Positions 34,201 through 43,805 of a stretch of 64,000 nucleotides of DNA are shown here, piece after piece. Location of the stretch: the NCBI GenBank assembly GCA_021732025.1, contig JAKFVU010000076.1:1-64000 (forward strand), given 5' to 3'. Positions within the stretch are counted from its first letter, which is position 1; every line of letters begins with the position of its first letter. The translations under genes and the position numbers were made by a program. The notes beneath the pieces were generated by a model. That model did no database searches. It was not told where the DNA came from and worked only from the letters and a program-made list of their open reading frames with translations. This stretch comes from Candidatus Obscuribacterales bacterium. GTDB lineage: Bacteria > Cyanobacteriota > Vampirovibrionia > Obscuribacterales > Obscuribacteraceae.

Positions 34201-35070
34201 CTAGTCGTCTCTTATGTTCATATAAATCTCAGACGATGTTTCTTCAATTGCTTTGGCTGAGACGTCGAGGATATGGCATTTTAGCTCTCTAAAGATTTTC
34301 TTGGCATAACGGCTTTCTTGCATGATGCGATCAGGGTCAGCGTAATCGCTGGTGCCTGGCATACCGAGAACAGCGGCCCTTGTACTTCTAATTTCTTGCA
34401 ATTGATATGGGTCAATTTTTAAACCGAAGATGCGCTTGGCTGGTACCTGAAATAGTGCTAGGGGTGGTTCAACACCATAAACAATCGGCACATTCGCTGC
34501 CTTAAGACCATAATGGTGAGCCAAGTACATGCAATTGGGTGTCTTGCTTGTGCGCGAAACACCGACAAGAACTACATCGGCTTGCAGAATACCGTCGGGA
34601 TTTTTGCCATCATCAAAGCGTATGGCAAAATCAACGGCCTCAATGCGCTTAAAGTAAGTTTCGTCGAGCAAGTGCAAGCGGCCCGGTTGTGACAGTGGTT
34701 GAGCACCAGTCAAATTGCCAATGCGAGCCATCAGGCCACCAATCAAATCGATGCTGGGTACTTTGTACTTGTTAGCCTCAGCTTCGAGAGTTTCTCTATA
34801 TTCAGGCAATACCAGGGTATAGGCAATAATCGAGCGCCCCTGCGAAATCTCCTTAACCATGGCCGGAATTTGCTGGGAGCTACGCACCTGAGGCATTCTG
34901 TAAATGGAAGCATGGCCAGGTGGAAACTGCACAAGCGCTGCTCGAGCCACAGCCTCAGCTGTTTCTCCACTAGAATCTGACATGGTATAGATAATCAGCT
35001 CGCTAGAGTTAGACGGCAGCTTGAGCTCATTGGCCAAAGTCTTACTTGAGTCATGGTGTGCGTCTTTCAC
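34201..35070 (-). CDS. ppsR: PPDK regulatory protein (kinase/pyrophosphorylase, DUF299)
   Basis: 289 residues of PF03618. Phosphorylates and Pi-dependently dephosphorylates the active-site Thr of PPDK (or PEP synthase). Seen: YTMSDSSGETAEAVARAAL, the phosphate-binding GVSRTSKTPNCMYLAHHYG, KAANVPIVYGVEPP and FGLKIDPYQLQEIR. Being 22 bp upstream of ppdK, its target is PPDK rather than PEP synthase. Predicts ADP- and PPi/Pi-responsive control of gluconeogenic flux. Confidence 0.95.
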   Translation of the reverse strand: MKDAHHDSSKTLANELKLPSNSSELIIYTMSDSSGETAEAVARAALVQFPPGHASIYRMPQVRSSQQIPAMVKEISQGRSIIAYTLVLPEYRETLEAEANKYKVPSIDLIGGLMARIGNLTGAQPLSQPGRLHLLDETYFKRIEAVDFAIRFDDGKNPDGILQADVVLVGVSRTSKTPNCMYLAHHYGLKAANVPIVYGVEPPLALFQVPAKRIFGLKIDPYQLQEIRSTRAAVLGMPGTSDYADPDRIMQESRYAKKIFRELKCHILDVSAKAIEETSSEIYMNIRDD

Positions 35071-35121
35071 TTATCACTCACGGCAACTGACCGTAAATAA
35101 GTAACACATTTTTTCTAAAAA

Positions 35122-35150
35122 TTGGCCCTACGATATATATGTTTTATACT
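35122..35150 (+). promoter_or_regulatory. Sigma-70-type promoter of the kinase at 35260
   Basis: TTGGCC (35122-35127), 17-bp spacer, TATACT (35145-35150). The expected leader is about 103 bases. Confidence 0.55.
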
Positions 35151-35259
35151 TCGCCCGAACTGAGGGCAAAATCTGGCAGATAAGAGGCTAAAATAAGACC
35201 TAGGTATCTATAGCTAAATCCTGAAGCAAGTGGCTTAAGTAAGTAACTGAAGGAAGCAA

Positions 35260-36756
35260 TTGGATCCCCAAGAATTTACTGTTAAACAGGCCACTGCTGC
35301 CGATCTAATCGGTACAAGAGTTGGTCACGCCTACCTACTAACTGGAGTATTGGGCACAGGCGGCATGGGGAATGTCTACCGGGCCAGCCAAGAAACTATC
35401 GGTCGTGACGTCGCCATCAAATTTTTACCGGTAGAAATTGCTACTGATGCTACGGCTGTGCAGAGGCTCGGCCGAGAAGCCAAGGCCTTGGGACAATTGA
35501 ACCACCCTGGTATTGTCACAACTTTCGACTTTGGTTTTACCGAGAAGCGAGAACCTTACTTGGTTCTAGAGCTAGTTGAAGGCAAATCACTGCAAACAAT
35601 TTTAGATCAAGACAAGCGCCTAGACATGTCTCGAGCCTTGCAGATTTTCGTGCAAATATGCGAGGCCATGAGCTACGCCCACAGTCAAGGTATAGTTCAC
35701 CGCGACCTCAAGCCTCTCAATATTATGATCGGCGTGCGTGAGCAATTCGAATTCGCCAAGATACTTGATTTCGGCATCGTCAAGCTGACCTCAGAAGTGC
35801 AACAGCTAACCAAGTCTGGAGAGATTTGGGGCTCGCCTTTTTATATGAGCCCAGAGCAGTGCACTGGCGGCACCGTTGACAACCGCTCGGATATTTACAG
35901 CCTGGGAGTTGTGATGTTTCGCGCTCTCACCGGCGAAGTGCCCCATCGCGGTGCCAGTTTTCCCGAAACAATTGCGCGCAAATTATCAGAGTATCCACCT
36001 TCCTTCGACAGCATCGCCCCAGGGCTGAATCTGCCAGAGAAACTCGAGACGGTGGTTTTGAAGTGCTTGTGCAAGCAGCCCGATGAGCGCTTCAACTCAA
36101 TGCAAGAGTTACGAGCAGAGCTTCTGAAAAACTATCCCAATCGCCTTGAGTCAGAAGCAACGTTGACTTATGGGCAAGTCGATGCCGTACCGGCCAGCAA
36201 AATAAAAATAGCAGTGCAGCCTGACGCACCAGCAAAAACTCGTGCTCTGCCCCAAGCGAAGAAAACCAAGAGCGACTCGGGGTTGAAGCAGCTAGCAATA
36301 ATTGTTTCGGCATTGCTCGTTTTAGTTGGTGCCCTAGCGGCTGGAATATTTGCACTTTATCAAAGCCAACAGTCAGCGGCCCAAAAACCGCAAGCAGATA
36401 TCAGTATCAAAAGTAATACTACCAGCAGTGGCAATCTTTCTCCGGCAATTGCTCCGGCAATTGCTCCGGCAATTGCGCCCCCTATAATCACACCCGTGGC
36501 AACTCCGTCCACGGTCGAGCAAGTTAAGGAGACTGTAAAAGCTCCTGCGAAAGCCACAAAAAAAGTGATCAAAAATCCGATTAGCAAACCGAAGAAAAAC
36601 ACTAGAAAAACTGTGAGTGCAGCGCCATCACGTCCTAAAACATTGCGAGATATCTTGCGCCACACAGGTCATGAAGTTCTACAAGAAATTAGACCATTCA
36701 GGCGCGCACGGCAAAACGATCCAAACAGCTTCTACCGGGATTTTGGTGGCAGATAG
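35260..36756 (+). CDS. Ser/Thr protein kinase with C-terminal membrane helix
   Basis: 498 residues. Kinase domain at 24-290 with LGTGGMGNVYRA, VAIKFL, HRDLKPLNIMI (about 147), DFGIVK and GSPFYMSPEQC, all intact. Linker; membrane helix at about 345-367; Ala/Pro-rich extracytoplasmic tail with AIAP repeats and a Lys-rich C-terminal segment. No PASTA domain. TTG start with AAGGAAG upstream. Convergent with the BioD-like gene. Confidence 0.92.
   Translation: MDPQEFTVKQATAADLIGTRVGHAYLLTGVLGTGGMGNVYRASQETIGRDVAIKFLPVEIATDATAVQRLGREAKALGQLNHPGIVTTFDFGFTEKREPYLVLELVEGKSLQTILDQDKRLDMSRALQIFVQICEAMSYAHSQGIVHRDLKPLNIMIGVREQFEFAKILDFGIVKLTSEVQQLTKSGEIWGSPFYMSPEQCTGGTVDNRSDIYSLGVVMFRALTGEVPHRGASFPETIARKLSEYPPSFDSIAPGLNLPEKLETVVLKCLCKQPDERFNSMQELRAELLKNYPNRLESEATLTYGQVDAVPASKIKIAVQPDAPAKTRALPQAKKTKSDSGLKQLAIIVSALLVLVGALAAGIFALYQSQQSAAQKPQADISIKSNTTSSGNLSPAIAPAIAPAIAPPIITPVATPSTVEQVKETVKAPAKATKKVIKNPISKPKKNTRKTVSAAPSRPKTLRDILRHTGHEVLQEIRPFRRARQNDPNSFYRDFGGR
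36445..36480 (+). repeat. Short tandem repeat coding AIAP units
   Basis: 12-bp unit gcaattgctccg repeated about three times, inside the kinase extracytoplasmic tail. Confidence 0.75.
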
Positions 36757-36763
36757 ATCACTT

Positions 36764-37531
36764 CTATTTAACAACAGCGATGTTCAACGATTTGAGAATG
36801 AGTAAGAGATCAACACCTTCTGAGATAACCTTGATCAAATTGCCTTGATTGACTCGTGGCACTGATATAGAAGGGCTGAACTTTAGACATCCAAGGTAAG
36901 GTGCCGTGGTGCGGGAAGCTAGTAACAAAGCCACTTCTGTGCGGGTCAGTTTACTCTCTAACACTTTACCTTCATTGGCCACTGTCTCGACAGTGACCAT
37001 GCCTGTAATGGGCAACTCTTGCATGTAGCTGTAGGCTAAAACTAACTTTTCAATTGCTTCGTGATTATGGTGCGCCACGATGATGCAAGGGTAGCCGAGC
37101 TCGCGCGCAAAATCTCTGGTGTCTTTCCAGGAGTGAGCCAAAGTGCCAACACTGTTTTGCTCAAAACTCATAGGCGAGGCACAGCCACCAGGAGTTTCCA
37201 CGAAAGTGAATTGAGAGGCAGCTAAGCCCACTGACAGAGATTGCTCCCACTGCGCCTCAGAGAGATTCTTGGCAGAAGAAATAATTGAGGCGGGATAATT
37301 GCGCGGGGTTCCGCTAATTGAACAAATGAATGAAATCTCTGACTCAGCTCGCTCTTTGGTGCCAAGCACAATTGGTTTGACGGCCCGCACATCAACACCC
37401 TGTTGACGTAGCAAAGCAGATAAACCAGTCATAAAGACAGTTTTACCGCATCCGGCTTCGGTACCAATAATGGTGAGACCTTGGCTGGCTTGCTTGCCTT
37501 TTGCAGTGGTTTGAGTGGGCGCAGTTGACAT
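36764..37531 (-). CDS. BioD/CobB-like P-loop protein
   Basis: 255 residues from ATG 37531 (an in-frame TTG at 37537 is also possible). Walker A GTEAGCGKTVFMTGL, VKPIVLG, and VETPGGCASPMS match dethiobiotin synthetase order, but the usual TxVGKT and GAGG forms differ. No bioA, bioB or bioF nearby. Could be a true dethiobiotin synthetase or a relative with another substrate. Confidence 0.65.
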   Translation of the reverse strand: MSTAPTQTTAKGKQASQGLTIIGTEAGCGKTVFMTGLSALLRQQGVDVRAVKPIVLGTKERAESEISFICSISGTPRNYPASIISSAKNLSEAQWEQSLSVGLAASQFTFVETPGGCASPMSFEQNSVGTLAHSWKDTRDFARELGYPCIIVAHHNHEAIEKLVLAYSYMQELPITGMVTVETVANEGKVLESKLTRTEVALLLASRTTAPYLGCLKFSPSISVPRVNQGNLIKVISEGVDLLLILKSLNIAVVK

Positions 37532-37594
37532 AATCAACTAGAATAGCAAGTTGAATGTAATAGTTCAGTGAAAATGATCACTGATTGCTATTTA

Positions 37595-38938
37595 TTATTT
37601 CACTTGCACTGCTAGATGATCTGCGTCTTGAATCTGTTTATGGACAGCTTCTAGAGCGGCTTTAAGCTGTACGTCTTTACCGTCTTCAGGGCCACGACGA
37701 ACACCAGCAGTTGGTTTCTCTAGCCACCAAGGACCTTTTTTATCTTTCAAATCTTGCTCCGAAAGCTCAATTGCCACATCTGGTGAAATGCCTTTCTTAT
37801 GAATGTCAGTGTCACTAGGTGTGAGATATTTGGCAATTGTGACGTTGACACCACTGCCATCTTCAAGGCGGTTGATACCTTGCACTAGACCTTTTCCGAA
37901 AGTTCTCTGGCCAACCAGAATGGCTCGATTATTATCATGAAGCGCACCAGAAGTTATCTCAGAGGCTGAGGCACTGCCTTTATTGATCAAAAGCGCCAAA
38001 GGCTTGACACAAATCGGGTGTCCGTCCGATTGAGCCGGAGTCTTGTAACCATCGCGGTCGACAGTAGACAAAATATTTCCGGAATCAAGAAACATATTTG
38101 AAATGTCGATAGCATTAGTCAACAGGCCGCCGGGATTGTCGCGCAAGTCGAGCACCAATCCTTTAGCACCGGAGAGCTTAGCGATGGCATCTTTCATCTC
38201 CCGATTGGCTTGCTGGGAGATAAAGCTTGAGAGCCGAATGTAGCCGACTTCTGAGTCAAGCATTTTGGCTGTAGGTATAGCTTTAATGGCGATTTCAGCG
38301 CGAACAACTTTGACCTTAACGCGCTTGCCACTGCGGGTCAAAATCAAATTAACCGGAGTGTTTATTTCTCCACGAATGTGCTTGGCAGCATCTTCAACGT
38401 TGAACCCTTTGGTACTCTTTCCGTCAATTTCAGTGATTTCGTCGGAGGCAAGAATTCCTGCCTTATAAGCAGGAGTATCTTCAATAGGAGTGATGACAAT
38501 CACTTTATGGCTTTCAGGATCAAGACCAATCTGCACACCAATGCCAAAGAGCTTAGCGTCAATCTGCGATTTTTCATCGTCAAATGCGTCTCTGTCTAAG
38601 AACCTAGTGTAGCGGTCGCCCAAACTGGCCAGCATAGTCTCAATTGCTTTGTGGGCATCTTCGAGGGTTTTCAACTTACCGTCATAGCGATGCTCCCAGC
38701 GATCCCACGATTGGCCGGTGAAACTGGGCTCGTAATAATCTTCTTTGATCAAGCGCCAGACTCTGTGGTAGAGCCCATCGGGACGAATGGTTGGCACAAG
38801 AGGTATGTTGTGAGCCAAACGCTCTCTGTCAGGAAGCGAGGCAAGATAAGTATTTTGAGTCTGTGCACCTAGTAGACCAGAGCCGCCTAAAGCCAGTGAT
38901 AGAGCAACTGGGAGTGCTAAAAGGTGTTTCCATAACAT
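37595..38938 (-). CDS. ctpA: C-terminal processing protease (S41 family)
   Basis: 447 residues. Signal peptide at 1-26, N-terminal helical domain, PDZ domain (about 120-205; GIGVQIGLDPE, AYKAGILASDEITEIDG) and S41 domain with LRDNPGGLL, the nucleophile Ser in KGSASASEITSGAL (about 323) and the Lys in TFGKGLVQG (about 348). Serine-lysine dyad intact. Resembles cyanobacterial CtpA-type proteases, which cleave exported proteins at the C-terminus. Confidence 0.95.
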   Translation of the reverse strand: MLWKHLLALPVALSLALGGSGLLGAQTQNTYLASLPDRERLAHNIPLVPTIRPDGLYHRVWRLIKEDYYEPSFTGQSWDRWEHRYDGKLKTLEDAHKAIETMLASLGDRYTRFLDRDAFDDEKSQIDAKLFGIGVQIGLDPESHKVIVITPIEDTPAYKAGILASDEITEIDGKSTKGFNVEDAAKHIRGEINTPVNLILTRSGKRVKVKVVRAEIAIKAIPTAKMLDSEVGYIRLSSFISQQANREMKDAIAKLSGAKGLVLDLRDNPGGLLTNAIDISNMFLDSGNILSTVDRDGYKTPAQSDGHPICVKPLALLINKGSASASEITSGALHDNNRAILVGQRTFGKGLVQGINRLEDGSGVNVTIAKYLTPSDTDIHKKGISPDVAIELSEQDLKDKKGPWWLEKPTAGVRRGPEDGKDVQLKAALEAVHKQIQDADHLAVQVK

Positions 38939-39157
38939 ATTAAAACAAGACCCCGACTTACTTTCTAAACGAAATCACTACCTTGACAAGCTCTTTATAC
39001 CCAGTCACGCCAGCTTTCAGACGGTTTCAAGCGATTTTTTTCTGGCATTGGGCCAAGCTAGACTTTTATGATTAGCAATCTAGTTAGAAATCTGGATAGT
39101 GATAGGATCAACGCTATATTTATTAGGCTTACTTTTATCCGTCCCTATGAGAATCTA

Positions 39158-39979
39158 ATGGCAACTAAATCCAGCTCAGGCAATGCCGACTTAGCAGATA
39201 TCGGAATATTTGGAGGCTCTGGCTTCTACAAACTATTCGACAAATACGAAGAGAAGATGGTCGAAACACCCTACGGGCCGCCTTCGGCCGCTGTCGCCAT
39301 CGGCACTATGGGCGGCAAGCGTGTCGCTTTCATGCCGCGCCACGGTGAAAAGCACACCATTCCACCGCACAAAGTTCCTTTTAGAGCAAACCTCTGGGCT
39401 ATGCAATCTCTCGGCGTGACTAGATTGGTTTCCCCCTGTGCTGCCGGCTCACTACAAGCCCACGTCAAACCAGGCGAATTTGTGGTTTGTGACCAATTTG
39501 TCGACCGCACCTCTGGCCGTGCCGATACTTTCTATGATGGACCAATCACCACCCACGTCTCACCGGCTGAGTGCTACTGCCCCCAGATGCGTGAACTTGC
39601 AGTCAAAGCTGGCGAGAAAGCTGGAATTACAATGCACCCATCAGGCACAGTAGTGGTAATTCAGGGCCCACGTTTCTCGACCAAAGCTGAATCGGCTTGG
39701 TTCAATAAAATGGGCTGGGAAGTGATTAACATGACCCAATACCCAGAGGCGTACTTGGCAAAAGAGCTTTCGATGTGCGTTGTCAACGTTTCGCTAATTA
39801 CCGACTATGATAGTGGAGTAACTGCTAACGTGGAGCCAGTCTCGCATGCTGAAGTAATGAAGGTTTTCGCCGCCAACATTACCAAACTGCAAACACTCCT
39901 GGTCAACTTGATTGAAACCATTCCTGATAGCAGAGATAAATGCAGCTGTGCCGACACTCTCAAATCAGCCCGCGGCTAA
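39158..39979 (+). CDS. mtnP: S-methyl-5'-thioadenosine phosphorylase
   Basis: 273 residues. Phosphorolysis of methylthioadenosine to adenine and methylthioribose-1-phosphate, for methionine salvage. Motifs: GIFGGSGFY, PRHGEKHTIPPHKVPFRANL, GSLQAHVKPGEFVVCDQFVDRT, VVIQGPRFSTKAES and INMTQYPEAYLAKE. Start at ATG 39158; a start at 39068 would add 30 residues not in the family. Close relatives include purine nucleoside phosphorylase, but the sequence fits MTAP best. Confidence 0.93.
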   Translation: MATKSSSGNADLADIGIFGGSGFYKLFDKYEEKMVETPYGPPSAAVAIGTMGGKRVAFMPRHGEKHTIPPHKVPFRANLWAMQSLGVTRLVSPCAAGSLQAHVKPGEFVVCDQFVDRTSGRADTFYDGPITTHVSPAECYCPQMRELAVKAGEKAGITMHPSGTVVVIQGPRFSTKAESAWFNKMGWEVINMTQYPEAYLAKELSMCVVNVSLITDYDSGVTANVEPVSHAEVMKVFAANITKLQTLLVNLIETIPDSRDKCSCADTLKSARG

Positions 39980-40016
39980 AAGAAAGATCAGAGACTAGAC
40001 TCGAAGAGACAAGTAA

Positions 40017-40211
40017 ATGCTACGCAGCTTTTCCCTCAATCATGTGGTGGCAATATTAGCCGGTGTGCTTGCCGCTGCCTCATATTTGATGCTGCACCGC
40101 TACGGCGCGCCAGAGAAAGTCTGTGTAGGCGCAGCAATTCTGTCACTCTTGGTAGTCTCGATTTTCTGGTCGAGCGTACTGCTTGGCACCGACGATGACG
40201 AAGACGATTGA
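40017..40211 (+). CDS. Small two-helix membrane protein
   Basis: 64 residues: helices at about 8-26 and 36-55, then the acidic tail GTDDDEDD. 37 bp after mtnP and 40 bp before the M16 peptidase, same strand. Function unknown. Confidence 0.6.
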   Translation: MLRSFSLNHVVAILAGVLAAASYLMLHRYGAPEKVCVGAAILSLLVVSIFWSSVLLGTDDDEDD

Positions 40212-40251
40212 CGATTTAAATAGTAAAGAAGACAAGGACCTTATCTAAAGA

Positions 40252-41670
40252 ATGGACTTTCTAAAAAAACTGCCCTCAGGCCGACTTGCTATAGGTCTGG
40301 CGCTGCTATCTTGTTTAGCAACTAACAATATCGCTCACGCCGACGCCATTAAGTCTGATAGCGAAAAGCCCGATATTAAAATCAACCGCCCACTGATACC
40401 GGTCAACAAAGACTTCAAACTAGCGAACGGATTGCGAGTGGTGCTCTCAGAAGATCACTCAGTGCCAGTGGTATCAGTGGCAATTGTCTATGATGTGGGC
40501 GCACGAGATGAAGTAAAGAAGCGCTCTGGCTTTGCTCATTTGTTTGAACACATGATGTTTCAGGGTTCTGAAAACGTCGGCAAGATGGACCACTTCAAAT
40601 ATATAGAAAGTGCTGGCGGCAGCCTCAATGCCTCAACCCATGCCGACTTCACTAACTATTTTGAAAAGCTTCCTAGCAACCAACTAGAGCTTGCACTCTG
40701 GCTTGAATCAGACCGCATGCGCTCTCTCAAAGTTACGCCAGAAAAATTTGCTAACCAGTTAGAGACTGTCAAAGAAGAAAAAAGACTGCGTGTCGACAAT
40801 CAGCCTTATGCACCAGCATCAGTCAAATTGGAAGAACTAGCGTTCGACAATTGGAGCAATGGCCACCCACCGATCGGTTATTTCGAAGATCTCGAATCTT
40901 CTTCAGTAGAAGATGTGCGCAAATTCTTCGACACTTACTACGCGCCAAATAACGCTACCATGGCTATTGTTGGTGATTTCAACAGTGAAGAAGCCACTCG
41001 CCTGGTAGAGAAATATTTTGCCACCATCCCAAGAGTTATTTTGCCTAAGCGCCCTGACCTCAGTGAGCCCACGCAGACAAAGGCCAAGTATTTAAGTGTA
41101 GAAGATCCTCAAGCACAGGCACCGGCATTCTGGGTAGCGTGGAAGGCACCAGCTCGTCGAGAGAAAGATTTTTATGCACTAAATCTACTTCAAACTATTC
41201 TCTCTACCGGTGAATCGTCAAGGCTATATCAACGGCTCGTCAAAGAAGATCAAGTAGCCCTGCAAGTCAATTGTTCGTATGACGAACGCCGAGGCCCTTC
41301 TTTATTTGAGACTTTTGTCGTCTACAAACCTGGCTCTACAGCTGAGAAAGTAAGAGACGTTGTCTATGAAGAGCTTGACAAAATCAAGACAGCGAAAGTG
41401 ACCGACGTCGAATTGCAAAAGGCAAAAAACCAAATTTTACGCCAGCTCTTCTCGTCTAACAGCCACTCTTCACTACAAAGATCGCTCGGAAGAGCAGAGA
41501 TCTTGGCAGAGTATACCGCCTTCTTTGGCGACCCTGGTTTAGTAGATACAGACGTGGAAGCTTATCTCAATGTCAGCGCTGAAGACATTCAGCGAGTAGC
41601 AGGAAAAATATTTACCAAAGAAGGCTCAACCACGGTAGATGTCGTGCCTGTAAAGAAAAAGGAAAGCTAG
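40252..41670 (+). CDS. M16 family zinc peptidase (catalytic)
   Basis: 472 residues. Signal peptide at 1-31. The M16 catalytic motif HLFEH (96-100) is intact, with distal Glu in ETVKEEKRLR. Two M16 half-domains are present. Followed 5 bp later by a second M16 gene without the motif, the usual arrangement of heterodimeric bacterial M16 peptidases. Exported or envelope location predicted. Confidence 0.94.
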   Translation: MDFLKKLPSGRLAIGLALLSCLATNNIAHADAIKSDSEKPDIKINRPLIPVNKDFKLANGLRVVLSEDHSVPVVSVAIVYDVGARDEVKKRSGFAHLFEHMMFQGSENVGKMDHFKYIESAGGSLNASTHADFTNYFEKLPSNQLELALWLESDRMRSLKVTPEKFANQLETVKEEKRLRVDNQPYAPASVKLEELAFDNWSNGHPPIGYFEDLESSSVEDVRKFFDTYYAPNNATMAIVGDFNSEEATRLVEKYFATIPRVILPKRPDLSEPTQTKAKYLSVEDPQAQAPAFWVAWKAPARREKDFYALNLLQTILSTGESSRLYQRLVKEDQVALQVNCSYDERRGPSLFETFVVYKPGSTAEKVRDVVYEELDKIKTAKVTDVELQKAKNQILRQLFSSNSHSSLQRSLGRAEILAEYTAFFGDPGLVDTDVEAYLNVSAEDIQRVAGKIFTKEGSTTVDVVPVKKKES

Positions 41671-41675
41671 TAGCA

Positions 41676-43247
41676 ATGCAAAAGAAACTAACAGCACGAC
41701 TAATTGGTCTTACTGCCATATCGCTTATATTGAACGCAGCGCTTGTCCCAACCTTTGCCGCAGTAAAGGCAATACCAAAAAGTGCCCCGGTCAAGCCACT
41801 TATACCGAAAGCAGAAAGTCTTTCAAGAGCCCAAGTGACCAACACCGCCTTCGAAGGCTGGCGTAAGGATGCGCCAAAAATGGCAGCACCTCGCCCGTTT
41901 AACCTTCCAGACATAGTTAGCTACAAGCTAGATAATGGCCTAGAGGTTCAGTTAGTAGAAGACCATCGCTATCCATTTATATCTGCCACTCTAGGTTTTA
42001 GAGATGGCTCGGCCAATGAGCCCAAAGACATGCTGGGCTTAGCTGATATGACAGCCGACTTATTAACAGAAGGCACCACTACCAGAAAAAGCAAAGAGAT
42101 TGCTTCTGAAATTGACTTCATCGGTGGTGGCCTTGCTGCCAGTACCGATTATGACTACACCATACTTAGTGGTTCGGCCCTTTCGCCATACACTGATCGA
42201 TTATTCGATGTCCTCTCCGATGTGCTCTTGCATCCTAGCTTTCCTGAAAACGAATTGACCTTAAAGAAGGTCAACCAGATTCAGGCGCTCACTATCAAAA
42301 GAGGCAACCCTGATTTTCTCGTTGAAGAACGCTTCAATAAAGTACTCTTTGGTGAACATCCTTATTCGGTGATTTCGGCCACAGAAGAGTCTCTCAACAA
42401 AATCACGAGAAAAGATATCGAGGCCTATCACAAAGCCCACTATCAACCCAATCATTCGGTCTTTGTCGTGGTTGGAGACTTTGATCCTACTAAGATGCGG
42501 GCCCTAATCGATAGCAAATTTGGTGCTCAATGGAAAGCATCAGACGTTCCACTAGCTGTTCAGCCAGAAATGCCCAAGCAAACTGGTCGACGCATCTATT
42601 TGGTTGATCGTCCAGGATCGGTACAAACATCTTTGAAGGTCGGCAATGTTGGAGTAAAAAGAAGTGATCCTGACTACTTTGCTATGGTAGTGATGAATCA
42701 GATTCTTGGTGGAGCTGCTCATGCCAGGCTATTTCTCAACATTCGAGAGGCCAAAGGCTTTACCTATGGTGCCTATAGTCGCATGTCTGCGCGCAAACAA
42801 CCTGGCACATTCTTTGCCGGCGCCAATGTGCGCACAGAAGTGACTAATCCATCGTTGCAAGAATTTCTCTACGAACTTGATCGCATGCGCACCACAAAAG
42901 TAACCGACGCCGAACTCAAGAGCGCTCAGAACTATCTAGCTGGCTCCTTCCAGCTCGGCCTTGAAACTCAAAGCGGCTTGGCTCAGCGTCTTTTAGAAGC
43001 CAAACTCTATGATTTGCCCGATGATTTTCTCAAAACCTACGCTGAGAAAGTCACCGCCGTAAAAGTTGATGATGTTAGAGCTGCAGCACGCAAACTAATT
43101 GATTCAAATAATATTGTGGTGGCAGCTGTGGGCGATGCCAAGAAAATCAAGAGTGACCTAGAATTATTTGGGCCTGTGACTGTCTATGATGCCCAAGGCA
43201 AATTAAGTTCGATATCTGAGCCAAAAGACATAGGAGTAGTGAAATGA
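41676..43247 (+). CDS. M16 family non-catalytic partner
   Basis: 523 residues. Signal peptide at 1-30. M16 fold in two halves, but the catalytic site reads LGLADMTADLL, without HxxEH. The substrate-binding pair in its C-terminal half is kept (GFTYGAYSRM). Five bp after the catalytic subunit. It completes a heterodimeric M16 peptidase. Confidence 0.93.
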   Translation: MQKKLTARLIGLTAISLILNAALVPTFAAVKAIPKSAPVKPLIPKAESLSRAQVTNTAFEGWRKDAPKMAAPRPFNLPDIVSYKLDNGLEVQLVEDHRYPFISATLGFRDGSANEPKDMLGLADMTADLLTEGTTTRKSKEIASEIDFIGGGLAASTDYDYTILSGSALSPYTDRLFDVLSDVLLHPSFPENELTLKKVNQIQALTIKRGNPDFLVEERFNKVLFGEHPYSVISATEESLNKITRKDIEAYHKAHYQPNHSVFVVVGDFDPTKMRALIDSKFGAQWKASDVPLAVQPEMPKQTGRRIYLVDRPGSVQTSLKVGNVGVKRSDPDYFAMVVMNQILGGAAHARLFLNIREAKGFTYGAYSRMSARKQPGTFFAGANVRTEVTNPSLQEFLYELDRMRTTKVTDAELKSAQNYLAGSFQLGLETQSGLAQRLLEAKLYDLPDDFLKTYAEKVTAVKVDDVRAAARKLIDSNNIVVAAVGDAKKIKSDLELFGPVTVYDAQGKLSSISEPKDIGVVK

Positions 43248-43798
43248 CAAAGAGAGCTCTAGTAGTTGTAGACATTCAAAACGACTATTTTCCTGCTGGC
43301 AAGTGGACACTTAGTGGCATGGATGCCGCTGCCGATAACGCCGCACTGTTGTTAGACAACGCCCGCAAGAGTGGTGAGCTAGTGGTCCATGTGCGTCACG
43401 AATTTCCCACAGCTGATGCGCCTTTCTTCGCGCCGGGGAGCGAAGGCGCTCAAATTCATAAGAAAGTGCGAAACATTGAAGGCGAGCATGTGGTAGTAAA
43501 ACAGCACATAAACTCGTTTAGAAACACTGACTTAGCAGAAGTGCTTGATAAAAACGACATAGACGAAGTAGTTGTCTGTGGTGCCATGAGCCACATGTGC
43601 ATCGATGCCGTTAGTCGTGCCGCCAATGATTTTGGCTACAACGTCATTGTGGTGCATGATGCCTGCGCCACCCGCGATTTAGAATTCAACGGTAAGACGA
43701 CTGCTGCCGCCGACGTGCACAATGCTTATATGTCAGCCCTGCAATTTGGTTATGCCACAGTAGTGTCTACTCAAGAAGCGTTAGCAAACAAGGTCTAG
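43244..43798 (+). CDS. Isochorismatase-fold cysteine hydrolase (nicotinamidase-like)
   Basis: 184 residues. Catalytic triad of the family: Asp in VVDIQNDYF, Lys in VVVKQHINSF, Cys in SHMCIDAVSRAANDFGY. Start ATG overlaps the M16 stop by 4 bp (ATGA). The absence of the usual metal-site His motif makes true nicotinamidase less sure; it may be another amidase of this fold. Confidence 0.88.
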   Translation: MTKRALVVVDIQNDYFPAGKWTLSGMDAAADNAALLLDNARKSGELVVHVRHEFPTADAPFFAPGSEGAQIHKKVRNIEGEHVVVKQHINSFRNTDLAEVLDKNDIDEVVVCGAMSHMCIDAVSRAANDFGYNVIVVHDACATRDLEFNGKTTAAADVHNAYMSALQFGYATVVSTQEALANKV

Positions 43799-43805
43799 CA
43801 AAAAA

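Noticed and set aside
41676-43247. Second M16 gene as a decayed pseudogene because HxxEH is missing
   Set aside because: Full length, with signal peptide and the R/Y substrate pair; this is the standard non-catalytic partner.
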